64,000 bases of DNA. Source: Thermomonas brevis (GTDB lineage: Bacteria; Pseudomonadota; Gammaproteobacteria; Xanthomonadales; Xanthomonadaceae). The notes beneath the pieces were generated by a model that was not told where the DNA came from, did no database searches, and was given only the letters and a program-made list of their open reading frames with translations. Each line of letters opens with the position of its first letter. Position 1 is the first letter of the stretch. Below, piece after piece: positions 1-10,463 of the stretch. Position numbers and translations under genes: made by a program. The stretch covers positions 2,046,001-2,110,000 of the forward strand of contig NZ_CP060711.1 in the NCBI RefSeq assembly GCF_014395425.1. The letters run 5' to 3'.

Positions 1-1
1 C

Positions 2-1699
2 ACGCTGTGGCGGCAGTCGGTGAAGAACGACTGGCTGCGCCTGAAGCTGGCCGGCAAGCAGCCGGACGAGATCCGCAAGACCCTCGACAAGCGCTACGCC
101 AACCTGCTGACCAGCGTGCAGCAGCTGAAGGGCGACGAGGTGTTCCAGAGCTTCATGAACGCCTACGCGGGCAGCATCGATCCGCACACCGACTACATGA
201 CCCCGCGCAGCGCGGAGAACTTCAACGTCTCGATGTCCAACTCGCTGGAAGGCATCGGCGCGGTGCTGTTCCGCCAGGACGACGTGGTGGTGATCCGCGA
301 GATGGTGGCCGGCGGGCCGGCGGCGCGTAGCGGCAAGCTCAAGCCGGGCGACCGCATCGTCGGCGTCGGCCAGGGCACGTCCGGCGAGATCAAGGACGTG
401 ATCGGCTGGCGCATCGACGACGTGGTCTCGCAGATCCGCGGCGCCGCCGACACCCAGGTGCGGCTGGACGTGGTGCCGGCGGAAGCGCCGCTCGACAGCA
501 AGCCGCAGCTGGTCCAGCTGACCCGCGCCAAGGTGCGGCTGGAGGACCAGCGCGCCAAGGCCGAGACCATCGTGGTGCCGGCGTCGGGCGATGCGCCCGC
601 GCGGCGCATCGGCGTGGTCAAGCTGCCCGGCTTCTACCAGGACTTCGAGGCGCGCCGCCGCAACGACGCCAGCTACGCTTCGGCCACCCGCGACGTGGCG
701 AAGATGCTGGCCGACTTCCGTACGCAGAAGGTCGACGGCGTGGTGCTGGACCTGCGCGGCAACGGCGGCGGCTCGCTGACCGAGGCCGTCGAACTCACCG
801 GGCTGTTCATCGACAAGGGCCCGGTGGTGCAGGTGCGCGAATCCGGCGGCAAGGTCAGCGTGCAGTACGACCAGGACGCGGGCGTGGCCTGGGACGGGCC
901 GCTGGCGGTGCTGGTCAACCGCGGCTCGGCCTCGGCCTCGGAAATCGTGGCCGGCGCGATCAAGGACTACGGGCGCGGGCTGGTGATCGGCGAGACCACC
1001 TTCGGCAAGGGCACCGTGCAGACGATGGTGGACCTGGACCGCTGGCCGGCCAACGAGAAGCCGCGCTTCGGCGAGGTCAAGCTGACCGTCGCGCAGTTCT
1101 TCCGCCCGGACGGCAGCAGCACCCAGAACAAGGGCGTGACCCCGGACGTGGCGTTCCCGGCCAGCGTGGATTCCAGCGAGTTCGGCGAGAGCACCTATCC
1201 CAACGCGCTGCCGTGGACGCGCATCGCCTCCGCGCCGCACCTGCGCTACGGCAACTTCGCGCCGCTGCTGGGCGCGCTGGGCGCGCGCCACCAGGCGCGT
1301 TCGGCCAAGGACGTGGAATACCAGTGGTGGGTCGAGGACGTGCGCCGCTTCCGCGAGGAACAGGCGAAGAAGTCGATCTCGCTCAACGAGGCCGAGCGCC
1401 GCGCCGAGCGCGACCGCTTCGACGCGCAGCGCAAGCAGCGCGCCGAGGAGCGCAAGCGGCTCGGCATCGAGCAGGATCCGCTGCTGGAGTCGCGCGCCGA
1501 CGACGGCCTGACCGCCGACGAGCGCAACGTCGCCGACTCGGTGGCGCGCGAGGCGGCGGCGAAGAAGGCCACCGATCCGCTGCTGCGCGAATCCGCGGCG
1601 ATCCTGGCCGACGCCATCGGCCTGCTCGGCAAGGATGCGAACTTGGCGGCGCAGGTGCTGCCGGCGACGCGCAACGCCGCCGGCCACTGGGCCGACTGA
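2..1699 (+). CDS. prc: Carboxy-terminal processing (tail-specific) protease, 5' truncated by window edge
   Basis: Periplasmic S41 serine protease of the Prc/Tsp family, which degrades proteins from their C-terminus and trims envelope proteins such as murein hydrolases. The reading frame is open from base 2, so the true start lies outside the window. Visible domains are a PDZ domain (roughly residues 80-170 of the visible part), the S41 core with the nucleophile serine in NRGSASASEIV and the general-base lysine in TFGKGTVQ, and a long charged C-terminal region typical of the DUF3340 tail. The frame ends at a TGA followed by a strong hairpin. Family assignment is secure; the N-terminus cannot be judged. 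Confidence 0.93.
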   Translation, partial: TLWRQSVKNDWLRLKLAGKQPDEIRKTLDKRYANLLTSVQQLKGDEVFQSFMNAYAGSIDPHTDYMTPRSAENFNVSMSNSLEGIGAVLFRQDDVVVIREMVAGGPAARSGKLKPGDRIVGVGQGTSGEIKDVIGWRIDDVVSQIRGAADTQVRLDVVPAEAPLDSKPQLVQLTRAKVRLEDQRAKAETIVVPASGDAPARRIGVVKLPGFYQDFEARRRNDASYASATRDVAKMLADFRTQKVDGVVLDLRGNGGGSLTEAVELTGLFIDKGPVVQVRESGGKVSVQYDQDAGVAWDGPLAVLVNRGSASASEIVAGAIKDYGRGLVIGETTFGKGTVQTMVDLDRWPANEKPRFGEVKLTVAQFFRPDGSSTQNKGVTPDVAFPASVDSSEFGESTYPNALPWTRIASAPHLRYGNFAPLLGALGARHQARSAKDVEYQWWVEDVRRFREEQAKKSISLNEAERRAERDRFDAQRKQRAEERKRLGIEQDPLLESRADDGLTADERNVADSVAREAAAKKATDPLLRESAAILADAIGLLGKDANLAAQVLPATRNAAGHWAD

Positions 1700-1733
1700 T
1701 CGCGCCGCCGCTTCCGTTTTCCATGGTGTACCG

Positions 1734-1757
1734 GGCGGGCGTCTTCGGACGCCCGCC
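1734..1757 (+). terminator. Hairpin between prc and yedA
   Basis: A perfect 10-bp stem (GGCGGGCGTC/GACGCCCGCC) is closed by a stable TTCG tetraloop. No T-run follows, so this is either a weak intrinsic terminator or an mRNA 3'-end stabiliser for prc. Confidence 0.5.
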
Positions 1758-1775
1758 GCTGTTCGGGGAATTGCA

Positions 1776-2669
1776 ATGCCGTCTTCCTCACCGCCCGCCG
1801 CCCGCGTCGCGCTGGCGCTGGCCGCCGTCTACGTCATCTGGGGCTCCACCTACCTCGCGATCCGCTTCGCGCTGGAGGGCGGGTTCCCGCCGTTCCTGCT
1901 CGGCGGCATCCGCTTTCTCGTCGCCGGCTCGCTGATGCTGGCGTTCCTGCGCTCGCGCGGCGTGCCGCTGCCGACCCGCGCGCAGTGGCGCAACGCGGCG
2001 GTGATGGGCGGGCTGATGCTGCTGCTCGGCAACGGCATGGTGAACCTGGCGGAGACGCAGGTATCGTCCGGGCTGGCCGCCGTCACCGTGGCGTCCGCGC
2101 CGCTGTGGATGGCGGTGTTCGCGGCGATGCGCGGCGACAGGCCGACGAAGCTGGAAGCGCTGGGCCTGGGCATCGGCTTCGTCGGCGTGGTCTGGCTCAG
2201 CACCGGCGGCAGCCTGACCGGCGCGCCGATGGGGCTGGTGGCGCTGCTGGTGGCGTCGGTCGCGTGGTCGTTCGGGTCGATCTGGAGCCGCGGCCGCGAC
2301 CTGCCGTCGCCCTTCATGTCCTCGGCGGCGCAGATGCTGTGCGGCGGAATCATGATGCTGGTCGTCGGGCTCGCGATGGGCGAGCGCCTGCACGGCCTGC
2401 CCAGCGCGCACGCCATCGGCGCGTTCTGGTACCTGGTGGTGATGGGCTCGCTGGCCGGCTTCTCCGCCTACATCTGGCTGCTGCACCACGTGCGCCCGGC
2501 GCTGGCCGGCAGCTACGCCTACGTCAATCCGGCGATCGCCGTCGCGCTGGGCGCGTGGCTGGCGCACGAGCGCTTCGGCCTGCGCGAACTGGTGGCGATG
2601 GGCGTGATCCTGTCCGGCGTCGTCGCAATCACGCTGGCCAAGGCGCGCAAGCCGAAGGCGGCGTCGTGA
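1776..2669 (+). CDS. yedA: EamA-family drug/metabolite exporter (YedA type)
   Basis: Inner-membrane transporter of the drug/metabolite transporter superfamily, with two EamA repeats and about ten hydrophobic helices over 297 residues. The N-terminal motif VIWGSTYLAIRFALEGG and the internal NGMVNLAETQVSSG are characteristic of the YedA group. The substrate is unknown. The ATG at 1776 was chosen because the hydrophobic family N-terminus begins there; the frame is open further upstream but codes for unrelated sequence over the prc tail. Its stop overlaps the GTG start of the next gene, which encodes a second EamA transporter, so the two are probably co-transcribed. Confidence 0.85.
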   Translation: MPSSSPPAARVALALAAVYVIWGSTYLAIRFALEGGFPPFLLGGIRFLVAGSLMLAFLRSRGVPLPTRAQWRNAAVMGGLMLLLGNGMVNLAETQVSSGLAAVTVASAPLWMAVFAAMRGDRPTKLEALGLGIGFVGVVWLSTGGSLTGAPMGLVALLVASVAWSFGSIWSRGRDLPSPFMSSAAQMLCGGIMMLVVGLAMGERLHGLPSAHAIGAFWYLVVMGSLAGFSAYIWLLHHVRPALAGSYAYVNPAIAVALGAWLAHERFGLRELVAMGVILSGVVAITLAKARKPKAAS

Positions 2670-3589
2670 GCGCGGGCGAGCTGGATCGCCGCGGCGTCTG
2701 GATCGCGGTCGGCGCCTACGTCGCCTGGGGGCTGATGCCGCTGTACTGGCACCTGCTGAAGGTGGTGCCGTCGATGCAGATCATCGCCCACCGCGTGGTC
2801 TGGAGCGCGCTGCTGGTCTGCAGCTGGCTGGGCTTCAAGTACGGCCGCGGCTGGCTGCGCGAGACGCTGGCCCGGCCGCGCGCGGCTTCGATGCTCGCGC
2901 TCAGCGGCGTGCTGATCGCGTTCAACTGGGGCCTGTACATCTGGGCGGTGAACGCCGGCCACGTGGTGGAATCCGCGCTCGGCTACTTCATCAACCCGCT
3001 GCTCAACGTGGTGCTGGGCGTGGCGGTGCTGCACGAGCGGCTCAACCGCGTGCAGTGGCTGTCGGTGGCGATCGCCGCCGTCGGCGTGCTGTGGCTGACC
3101 TTCAACTACGGCAGCTTCCCGTGGATCGCGCTGGCGCTGGCCGCTTCGTTCGGCGCCTACGGGCTGGTGCGCAAACTGCTGGGCGCGCCGCCGGTGCGCG
3201 GGCTGGGCGTGGAGAGCCTGTACCTGCTGCTGCCGGCGCTGGCCTTCCTGGTCTGGACCGAAGCCAGCGGTCGCGCCCATCTGCTGGCGCATGCCGACGC
3301 GCCAAGTTGGGGCGCAGGCGTCGTCGGGTTGCTGGTGTTCGGTGGCGTGCTCACCGCGCTGCCGCTGATCGGCTTCGCCGCGGCGGTGCAGCGCATCCCG
3401 TATTCGCTGGTCGGCCTGCTGCAGTACATCTCGCCGACGCTGCAGCTGCTGGCCGGCGTGCTGATCCTGCACGAACCCTTCGGCCGCGACCGCGCCGTCG
3501 GCTTCGCCTTCATCTGGGTCGCGCTGGCGCTGTACGCCGCCGACGGACTCTGGCGCTCGCGCAGGCGCGCGGCGGTTCCCGCACCGTAG
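2666..3589 (+). CDS. rarD: RarD-type EamA transporter
   Basis: Second EamA-family permease (307 residues, about ten membrane helices). The family-specific N-terminus GVWIAVGAYVAWGLMPLYW and the later ALGYFINPLLNVVLGV match the RarD group, annotated in other bacteria as chloramphenicol-sensitive protein; the physiological substrate is unknown. Translation very likely starts at the GTG at 2666, which overlaps the stop codon of yedA by four bases (GTGA). The much longer open frame upstream is a shadow of yedA. Translational coupling with yedA is inferred from this overlap. Confidence 0.88.
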   Translation: MSAGELDRRGVWIAVGAYVAWGLMPLYWHLLKVVPSMQIIAHRVVWSALLVCSWLGFKYGRGWLRETLARPRAASMLALSGVLIAFNWGLYIWAVNAGHVVESALGYFINPLLNVVLGVAVLHERLNRVQWLSVAIAAVGVLWLTFNYGSFPWIALALAASFGAYGLVRKLLGAPPVRGLGVESLYLLLPALAFLVWTEASGRAHLLAHADAPSWGAGVVGLLVFGGVLTALPLIGFAAAVQRIPYSLVGLLQYISPTLQLLAGVLILHEPFGRDRAVGFAFIWVALALYAADGLWRSRRRAAVPAP

Positions 3590-3593
3590 CGCG

Positions 3594-4592
3594 CTAAAGA
3601 ATCTTCGCCGCGATCCAGAGCACCACCAGGATCACCGTCACGGCCAGCGCCAGCCTGCTCTGGTTGCGCTGCTTGATCGCGCGGTCGTGCATGTCCTGGG
3701 TCAGCCGCTGCATGTCCGGCGCCAGCGCCTCCATCCGCGAGGAAAGCGCCGCCAGCGCCGCTTCGGCCGCAGGCCCGGAGGCGTCCTGCAACGCCGCCAT
3801 CTCGCGGTTGATCTGCTCCAGCCGGGTGACGGTGTCGAGATCGCGCGCGCTCATGCCCGCATGCCAGAGCGGCGATGCGTCGGGGTTGTGCCGCTTCAGC
3901 ATCGTCTGTGCGGCGGCGAGGATGGCCTCGGGCGGCTGGTCGAGATTGTTCAGGGGAATCTCGATCTCGCCCGTCGCCGGCTGGCCGGGCCGCCAGCCGC
4001 GGTAGCGCCAGCGCGCGAACAGCGGCAACTGGCCCACGAAGCGGTGCGGCTGGCGCACGCCGACGAGCAGCGAGCTGATCGTCCGGCCCTTGACGGTGAC
4101 CTGCTTCAGCGCGATTCCCACGACGTCCTGCCACGGCATCGCGCCGTACTGGACATGACGCAGGCCGCGCATATCGAGCGAGAACGCGGGCCCCGGCTCC
4201 ATCGACAGGCGCAGGGCGTGCCAGCCGATGTAGCCGAACAGCAAGGCCATGCCGATGCCGCCCAGCACGAGCGCGTATTCCTGCTTGTCGGCGCCCGCAT
4301 AGATGCAGATCAGGGACATGGCCACGAGGAAGCCGGACACCAGCAACAGCTCGCGCTGCCGGATGTTCGCTTCGAATCGGCCCGCGGTTTCCGCCGCGCG
4401 GATGGTTGCTTGCAGGCGTTCCTTCTCGGCTTGCACGCGCCCGCGATCCAGCCAGAAGGCGAAACCGCCCAAGGCAAGGCCGGGAATCAGGAAGGGCAGG
4501 CCACGCACCGGCGAGGTGCCCAGGAGAATCACGCCGATAAGAACCAGCAGGATCGCCACGATCAGCAGCAGGAGGGCGAACAGACGTTTCAT
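3594..4592 (-). CDS. Membrane protein of unknown function (STM3941-like)
   Basis: 332-residue protein with two membrane helices at the N-terminus (residues about 1-50), a pair near residues 83-125, a soluble central part (about 130-300) with a PH-like beta-rich stretch, an alpha-helical segment, and a final C-terminal membrane helix. The central region resembles small bacterial membrane proteins annotated STM3941, but I cannot assign a function. It converges on rarD with only a few bases between the two stops. No clear Shine-Dalgarno site precedes the ATG. Confidence 0.65.
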   Translation of the reverse strand: MKRLFALLLLIVAILLVLIGVILLGTSPVRGLPFLIPGLALGGFAFWLDRGRVQAEKERLQATIRAAETAGRFEANIRQRELLLVSGFLVAMSLICIYAGADKQEYALVLGGIGMALLFGYIGWHALRLSMEPGPAFSLDMRGLRHVQYGAMPWQDVVGIALKQVTVKGRTISSLLVGVRQPHRFVGQLPLFARWRYRGWRPGQPATGEIEIPLNNLDQPPEAILAAAQTMLKRHNPDASPLWHAGMSARDLDTVTRLEQINREMAALQDASGPAAEAALAALSSRMEALAPDMQRLTQDMHDRAIKQRNQSRLALAVTVILVVLWIAAKIL

Positions 4593-4748
4593 GGCGGCCC
4601 GGGCAAAGCCGCGATCTTAGTACGCCAGACAAAAAGACGCCGGCCATCGAGGGTCGGCGTCGGTGCTTCGATCGGAACGAACAGCTGGCGGTGAAGGCCG
4701 CGTGCGCGTGACGCAGCTCGCTATCCAGCGAGCTGCGTCGCACTCATG

Positions 4749-6056
4749 TCACGCGCTGCGCAACGCCTCCGTCACCGGCAGCCTTGCCGCCCGCAGCGCG
4801 GGGAACAGGCCGCCGACCAGGCCGATGCCTAGCGCCCACTTCAGGCCGGTCCACGCCAGCTCGGGGCTGACCTTGAACTGGAACACCACCTGGCTGAAGT
4901 TGTTGCCCAGCGTGCTGACCGTGTAGCCGTTGAACACGATCCAGGCGATGGCCGCGCCGAGCAGGCCGCCCAGCAGCGCCAGCAGCATCGTCTCCAGCAT
5001 CACCGCGGTGACCACCGGCAGGCCGCGGAAGCCGAGCGCGCGCAGGGTGGCGATCTCGCGGGCGCGGCCGGCGACCGCGGCGTACATGCTGTTGAGCGCG
5101 CCGAACACCGCGCCGATCGCCATGATCGCGCCGATCACGGTGCCGAGGATCTTGATCAGCTTGGTCAGGCCCTCGGACTGCTTGCCGTAGTAGTTGCGGG
5201 TGGTGTCGACGTCGAGCTTCAGGCGCGGGTCGCCGGCCAGCGCGGCCTTGAGCTGCTTGAAGCCGGACTTGCCCGCCAGCTTCACCGTCACCGACTGGAA
5301 GGCGTTGCGCTGGTAGGCCGGGCCGAGCACGTCGGCGTCGGTCCACAGTTCGGAGTCGTGCGAATCCTTCGCTTCGAACACGCCCACCACCGTCCACATC
5401 TGGTTGGCGAGCTTCAGCTGCTGGCCGACCTCCAGCCCGCGGAACTGCCGCTGCGCACCCTTGCCGATCACGATTTCGCGCAGGCCCGGGTTGAACCTGC
5501 GGCCCTCGACGATCTTCAGCTGCGGGCGGATCGCCCAGCCCGCCGGGCCCACGCCGCGGAACTGCACGTTGGCGTCGGTGCCGTCGGCCTTGGTCGGCAG
5601 GTTCACCACCTGTGACAGCTCCGGCGAGGCCAGCGCCTTGCCGTCCGCGCCGCGGGCGATGCCGGGCAGGGACGAGATCAGCGGCGACTGATCGCGGGTG
5701 ATGACCGAATTGGTTTCCGCCTGCGAACCGGCGCGCAAAATAATCGCGGTGCTGTCGTCGCCGGTCCGGTCGAGCGTGGCCTTGAAGCCTTCGCCCATCG
5801 CCAGCATCGCCACCAGCACGCCGACCACGCCGGCGATGCCGATCACGATGACGCTGGACGCGCCCCAGCGCTGCGGCAGCCCGGCGATGCCGATCTTGGT
5901 CGCCTCGCGCGCCAGCCGGCCGCCGCGGGTGGCGAACAGCCACAGTGCGATGGCGACGACCACGGCGAGCACGGCGAACCAGGGCAGCAGGATCCAGGCG
6001 GCCAGCAGCACGACGAGCATGAGCACGGTCAGCAGGCCAGAGAAGAATCGTTTCAT
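4749..6056 (-). CDS. ABC transporter permease, FtsX/MacB type (second subunit)
   Basis: 435-residue permease with N-terminal membrane helices, a large periplasmic MacB-like domain (roughly 100-280) and three C-terminal helices forming the FtsX domain. The ending LPVTEALRS is typical of MacB-type permeases, and the motif IATLRALGFRGLPV lies in the coupling region. It is the last gene of a four-gene minus-strand operon (adaptor, ATPase, permease, permease) with 12-60 bp gaps. Together they would form an inner-membrane mechanotransmission exporter coupled to an outer-membrane channel; the substrate is unknown. Confidence 0.88.
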   Translation of the reverse strand: MKRFFSGLLTVLMLVVLLAAWILLPWFAVLAVVVAIALWLFATRGGRLAREATKIGIAGLPQRWGASSVIVIGIAGVVGVLVAMLAMGEGFKATLDRTGDDSTAIILRAGSQAETNSVITRDQSPLISSLPGIARGADGKALASPELSQVVNLPTKADGTDANVQFRGVGPAGWAIRPQLKIVEGRRFNPGLREIVIGKGAQRQFRGLEVGQQLKLANQMWTVVGVFEAKDSHDSELWTDADVLGPAYQRNAFQSVTVKLAGKSGFKQLKAALAGDPRLKLDVDTTRNYYGKQSEGLTKLIKILGTVIGAIMAIGAVFGALNSMYAAVAGRAREIATLRALGFRGLPVVTAVMLETMLLALLGGLLGAAIAWIVFNGYTVSTLGNNFSQVVFQFKVSPELAWTGLKWALGIGLVGGLFPALRAARLPVTEALRSA

Positions 6057-6068
6057 GTGGTGTTCTCC

Positions 6069-7226
6069 TTATCGGCCAGCCAGCGCATCGACGATGTTCA
6101 ACCGCATCCCGCGGATCGCCGGCAGCAGCCCGACCAGCAGGCCGATGCCGACCATCAGCGCCAGCCCCATGCCCCAGGTCTGCCCCAGCAGGCCCGGCAG
6201 CTGCACCAGCCCGCCGCTGGCGGCGCTGACCGCCGGCACGATGGCCGCGGCGATCGCCAGGCCCAGCAGGCCGCCCAGCACCACCAGCAGCACCGACTCG
6301 GCCAGCACCAGGCCCAGCACGCTGCGGTCGCTGAAGCCGATGGTCTTGAGCACCGCCAGCTCGGGAATGCGCTCGCGCACCGCTTGCGCCATGGTGTTGC
6401 CGGTCAGCAGCAGCAGGGTGAAGAACACCGCGCCCATGATCGCGGAGACGATCAGGCCGATGTCGGCGAACTGCTTGGCGAAGCTCTGGTTGAACGCGGC
6501 CTCGCTCTGGGTCTTGGTTTCGTGGTCGGAGTTTTCGCTGAGCTTGTCGATGGCCTTGGCCACGCGGTCGGCGGCGTCGCCGCTGGTCGGTTCGACGATG
6601 AACCAGCCCACCCGGCCCTTCACGTAGTCGTTGGCCTCGTCGAAGTACTTCCAGTGGAAGAACAGCACGCGTTCCTGCGCCTTCTGCTTGGGATCGTCGA
6701 CGCGGTAGATGCCGCGCAGGGTGAACTGCCAGTCGTTGCTGCCGTGGGTGGGGAAGATGGTGGCCTGCATCGGGATGGTGTCGCCGACCTTCCAGCCGAA
6801 CTGCTTGGCCAGCGCCTCGCCGACGATGGCGCCGCGCTGGTCGGCCAGCCACGCCTTCTTCTGCGCGTCCGGCAGCTTGAATTCCGGATACAGGTCGAGG
6901 TAGTCGGGGCTGACGCTGAAGTTGGCGAAGAAGTTCTTCGGGTCGCGGTAGATGCCGCCGAACCACGCCGCGAAGGCGGCCTTCTTCACGCCCGGCACCG
7001 CGCGCACCTGCGCGTCCAGGCTGTACGGCAGCATCTGCGTGATCGACAGCCGCGACATCGTCACCATGCGGTTGGCGCCGGCCACGCTGCCGCCGGAATT
7101 GAAGGCGACGCGCACCGAATCCAGCATCCCGAACAGCAGGAACGCCGCCACCACCGACAGCAGGGTGAGCAGGGTGCGGGTCTTGCTGCGCGAGAGCGCG
7201 GCCCAGACGAGATGGAAGTACTTCAT
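6069..7226 (-). CDS. ABC transporter permease, FtsX/MacB type (first subunit)
   Basis: 385-residue permease homologous in layout to its downstream partner: one N-terminal helix (LLTLLSVVAAFLLFG), a periplasmic domain, then three helices in the C-terminal FtsX region, ending MRLNIVDALAGR. The permease pair would form a heterodimer energised by the ATPase encoded 13 bp upstream. The start ATG follows an AGGCC stretch, not a perfect ribosome site. Function as half of a MacB-like exporter is inferred from family and neighbours. Confidence 0.87.
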   Translation of the reverse strand: MKYFHLVWAALSRSKTRTLLTLLSVVAAFLLFGMLDSVRVAFNSGGSVAGANRMVTMSRLSITQMLPYSLDAQVRAVPGVKKAAFAAWFGGIYRDPKNFFANFSVSPDYLDLYPEFKLPDAQKKAWLADQRGAIVGEALAKQFGWKVGDTIPMQATIFPTHGSNDWQFTLRGIYRVDDPKQKAQERVLFFHWKYFDEANDYVKGRVGWFIVEPTSGDAADRVAKAIDKLSENSDHETKTQSEAAFNQSFAKQFADIGLIVSAIMGAVFFTLLLLTGNTMAQAVRERIPELAVLKTIGFSDRSVLGLVLAESVLLVVLGGLLGLAIAAAIVPAVSAASGGLVQLPGLLGQTWGMGLALMVGIGLLVGLLPAIRGMRLNIVDALAGR

Positions 7227-7239
7227 GGTGGCCTCCGGC

Positions 7240-7929
<690 letters not shown>

Positions 7930-7988
7930 GGATCGGATCTCCTGATGTTCGTTTCGTCGTTCGTTGTTAGAGGGAACGACAGTGATCG

Positions 7989-9251
7989 TCATTCGTTGTT
8001 CGCGTCGGCGGCCGAATCCTCACGCGCCACCGTCACGCGCGCGCCGTCGGCCAGCGTGTCCGGCGGGTCGAGCACGACCTGCTCGCCGCCGTTCAATCCT
8101 TCCAGCACCTCGCGGTCGTCGCCCAGCGTGCGGCCCAGCTTCAGCGCGCGCTGCGCGACCTTGTCGCCGGCCACCACGAAGGCCACGTCCTTGTCGCCGC
8201 GCTGCGCGATCGCCGCGCCCGGCGCCAATACGCCAGGCTTCACGTCGGCCTGCGCGGGCTTGGTTTCCTCCAGGAAGCCGACGCGCGCGCCCATGTCGGG
8301 CACGATGCGGGCGTCGCCCTTCGCGTCCAGTCCCACCCGCACACGCACCGTGGCCTTGCCGCGGTCGGCGGCGGGGATGATGGCGATGACCTTGCCCGGG
8401 ATCTTCCATTCCTGGTAGGCGTTGAGCACGGTCTCGGTGGGCATGCCGGGCTTCACCCGGCCGATGTAGGCCTCGCCCACTTCCACCTCGACCTCAAGGC
8501 TGTTCATGTCGACAATCGTGCCGATGCCGGTGCGGGTGTAGCCGCCGCCGGCCGACAGCGGCGAGACGATCTCGCCCGGCTGCGCCGCCTTCGCGATGAC
8601 CACGCCGGCGAACGGCGCGCGCACGATGGTGTTGTCCACGCCATTGTCGGCGATGCGCAATCCGTCGCTGGCGACCTGCGCGTTGCGCTGCGCGGTGGCG
8701 AGCTGGGCGCGCAGGGCGTCGCGCGAGGCCACCGCCTGGTCGTACTGCGCGCGCGACACCAGCTTCTGCCCGACCAGCGCGGACAGGCGCGCGGCGTTGG
8801 CTTCGGCTTCCTTCAGCTGCGCCTGCACGCTGGCGATCTGGCTGCGCGCCGCCTCCAGCTGCGAGGCCGACAGCGTGCGCTGCGCGTCGGCGTCGACCGG
8901 GTCCAGCCGCGCCAGCACCTGGCCTTCCTCGACGTGCTGGCCTTCCTCGATCAGGATCTCGCGCACCTTGCCGGTGACCTTGGCCGAGACCGTGGCCATC
9001 CGCCGCGCTACCACGTAGCCGGTCGCGTCCAGCACCGATGCGCTGGCCGTGCCGCCGTTGCCGATCGCCACGACCTCGGCGGTGCGCACCTCGACGCCCT
9101 TGCCGCCGCGCAGCGCGAAGAACGCGCCCGCCGCCAGCACCGCCACGCCGGCCACCGCCAGCCCGATCCACAGCCCCTTGCGCGAAGGCGGGGGCGGCGG
9201 CGCGGCGCGGTCGATCTTCAGGGAATTGAGCAGGTCGGCGGATGTGTTCAT
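7989..9251 (-). CDS. Periplasmic adaptor (HlyD/MacA-type membrane fusion protein)
   Basis: 420-residue adaptor. Residues about 26-46 form one membrane helix after a proline-rich cytoplasmic tip, followed by a lipoyl half-motif, a coiled-coil hairpin (about 130-215), a second lipoyl half (APFAGVVIAKAAQPGEIVSP) and beta-barrel and membrane-proximal domains. It is the first gene of the exporter operon and would link the MacB-like permeases to an outer-membrane factor encoded elsewhere. About 290 bp with no recognisable gene separates it from a divergent ABC operon; shared promoters may lie there. Confidence 0.88.
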   Translation of the reverse strand: MNTSADLLNSLKIDRAAPPPPPSRKGLWIGLAVAGVAVLAAGAFFALRGGKGVEVRTAEVVAIGNGGTASASVLDATGYVVARRMATVSAKVTGKVREILIEEGQHVEEGQVLARLDPVDADAQRTLSASQLEAARSQIASVQAQLKEAEANAARLSALVGQKLVSRAQYDQAVASRDALRAQLATAQRNAQVASDGLRIADNGVDNTIVRAPFAGVVIAKAAQPGEIVSPLSAGGGYTRTGIGTIVDMNSLEVEVEVGEAYIGRVKPGMPTETVLNAYQEWKIPGKVIAIIPAADRGKATVRVRVGLDAKGDARIVPDMGARVGFLEETKPAQADVKPGVLAPGAAIAQRGDKDVAFVVAGDKVAQRALKLGRTLGDDREVLEGLNGGEQVVLDPPDTLADGARVTVAREDSAADANNE

Positions 9252-9539
9252 GGGCTGCGCGAGAGGGAAACGGGGAAGGCGGGCGGGCGCGACGGAAGCC
9301 GCCGCGCGGCGTGACGGCCACCTTCCTGCATGCGAACCGCCATGTCAAGCGTCCTTTACATGCCGGAGCCGGTGGCCGGATGCGGCGTCGCGCCTCCCTT
9401 GCCTGTCCTGTGCGAACAAGGCTAACGGCGCCGCCCGCGCCGGTCAGGTGACGGTTGTCAGGTGATTCGGCTGACGGCGGCGAATGTCACGACCGCCGCC
9501 CGCGGCCGAGCATGGCGCCCTCATCCAGGGAGAACATCC

Positions 9540-10463
9540 ATGCAGGCCGAACGAGCGGTGATGGCGAGGTTGCGGGGCGCGCGCAAGCGCTACGGGGCGG
9601 TCGAGGCGCTGCGCGGCATCGACCTGGAGCTGCGCGGCGGCGAACTGCTGGCCCTGCTCGGGCCGAACGGCGCCGGCAAGACCACGGCGATCGGCCTGCT
9701 GTTGGGATTGATCCGCGCCGATGCCGGCACGGTCGAACTGTTCGGGCGCGACCCGCAGGACATCGACGCGCGCCGCAACATCGGCGTGATGCTGCAGGAC
9801 GCTTCGCTGCCGCCGACGCTGAAGGTCGGCGAGCTGCTGCGGCTCACCGCCAGCTACTACCCGGCGCCGCGCGGCGTGGCCGAGGCCGCCGCGCTGGCCG
9901 GCGTGGCCGACCTGCTGGCGCGGCCCTACGCCAAGCTGTCGGGCGGCCAGCAGCGGCGCGTGCAGTTCGCGGTCGCGCTGTGCGGCCGGCCGCGCCTGCT
10001 GTTCCTCGACGAGCCGACCGTGGGCATGGACATCCAGGCCCGGCAGAAGCTGTGGGCGGCGATCCGCGCGCTGGTCGCCGAGGGCTGCGGCGTGGTGCTG
10101 ACCACGCACTACCTGGAGGAAGCCGAGGCGCTGGCGGATCGCGTCTGCGTGCTGGCGCACGGCCGCATCGTCAGCGAGGGCAGCGTCGACGCGCTGCGCG
10201 CGCGGGTCGCGCGCAAGCGCGTGTGGTGCGCGACCGCGCTGCCGCTGGAGCGCATCAAGACGTGGCCGGAAGTAGTGGAGGCCGCGCGCGACGGCGACCG
10301 CCTGTGCCTCGCCACCGAGTTCCCCGAGCTGCTGGTGCGCCGCCTGCTGGCCGAAGACCTGTCGCTGTCCGCGCTCGAAGTGCGCACCGCCGACCTGGCC
10401 GAAGCCTTCACCCAACTCACCGACGCGGCCGATGCGGCCGCCAGCCAACCCGAGGCCGCCTGA
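9540..10463 (+). CDS. ABC-2 type exporter ATP-binding protein
   Basis: 307-residue ATPase with Walker A GPNGAGKTTAI, signature KLSGGQQRRVQ, Walker B LLFLDEPTVGMD and switch histidine LTTHYLEEAEAL, plus a C-terminal accessory domain found in CcmA/DrrA-like ATPases. The ATG at 9540 follows CAGGGAGAA. Its stop overlaps the ATG of the permease gene (TGATG), indicating coupled translation. The next two genes are a DesK-like kinase and a DesR-like regulator, a common arrangement in which the two-component pair controls the exporter. The substrate is unknown. Confidence 0.92.
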   Translation: MQAERAVMARLRGARKRYGAVEALRGIDLELRGGELLALLGPNGAGKTTAIGLLLGLIRADAGTVELFGRDPQDIDARRNIGVMLQDASLPPTLKVGELLRLTASYYPAPRGVAEAAALAGVADLLARPYAKLSGGQQRRVQFAVALCGRPRLLFLDEPTVGMDIQARQKLWAAIRALVAEGCGVVLTTHYLEEAEALADRVCVLAHGRIVSEGSVDALRARVARKRVWCATALPLERIKTWPEVVEAARDGDRLCLATEFPELLVRRLLAEDLSLSALEVRTADLAEAFTQLTDAADAAASQPEAA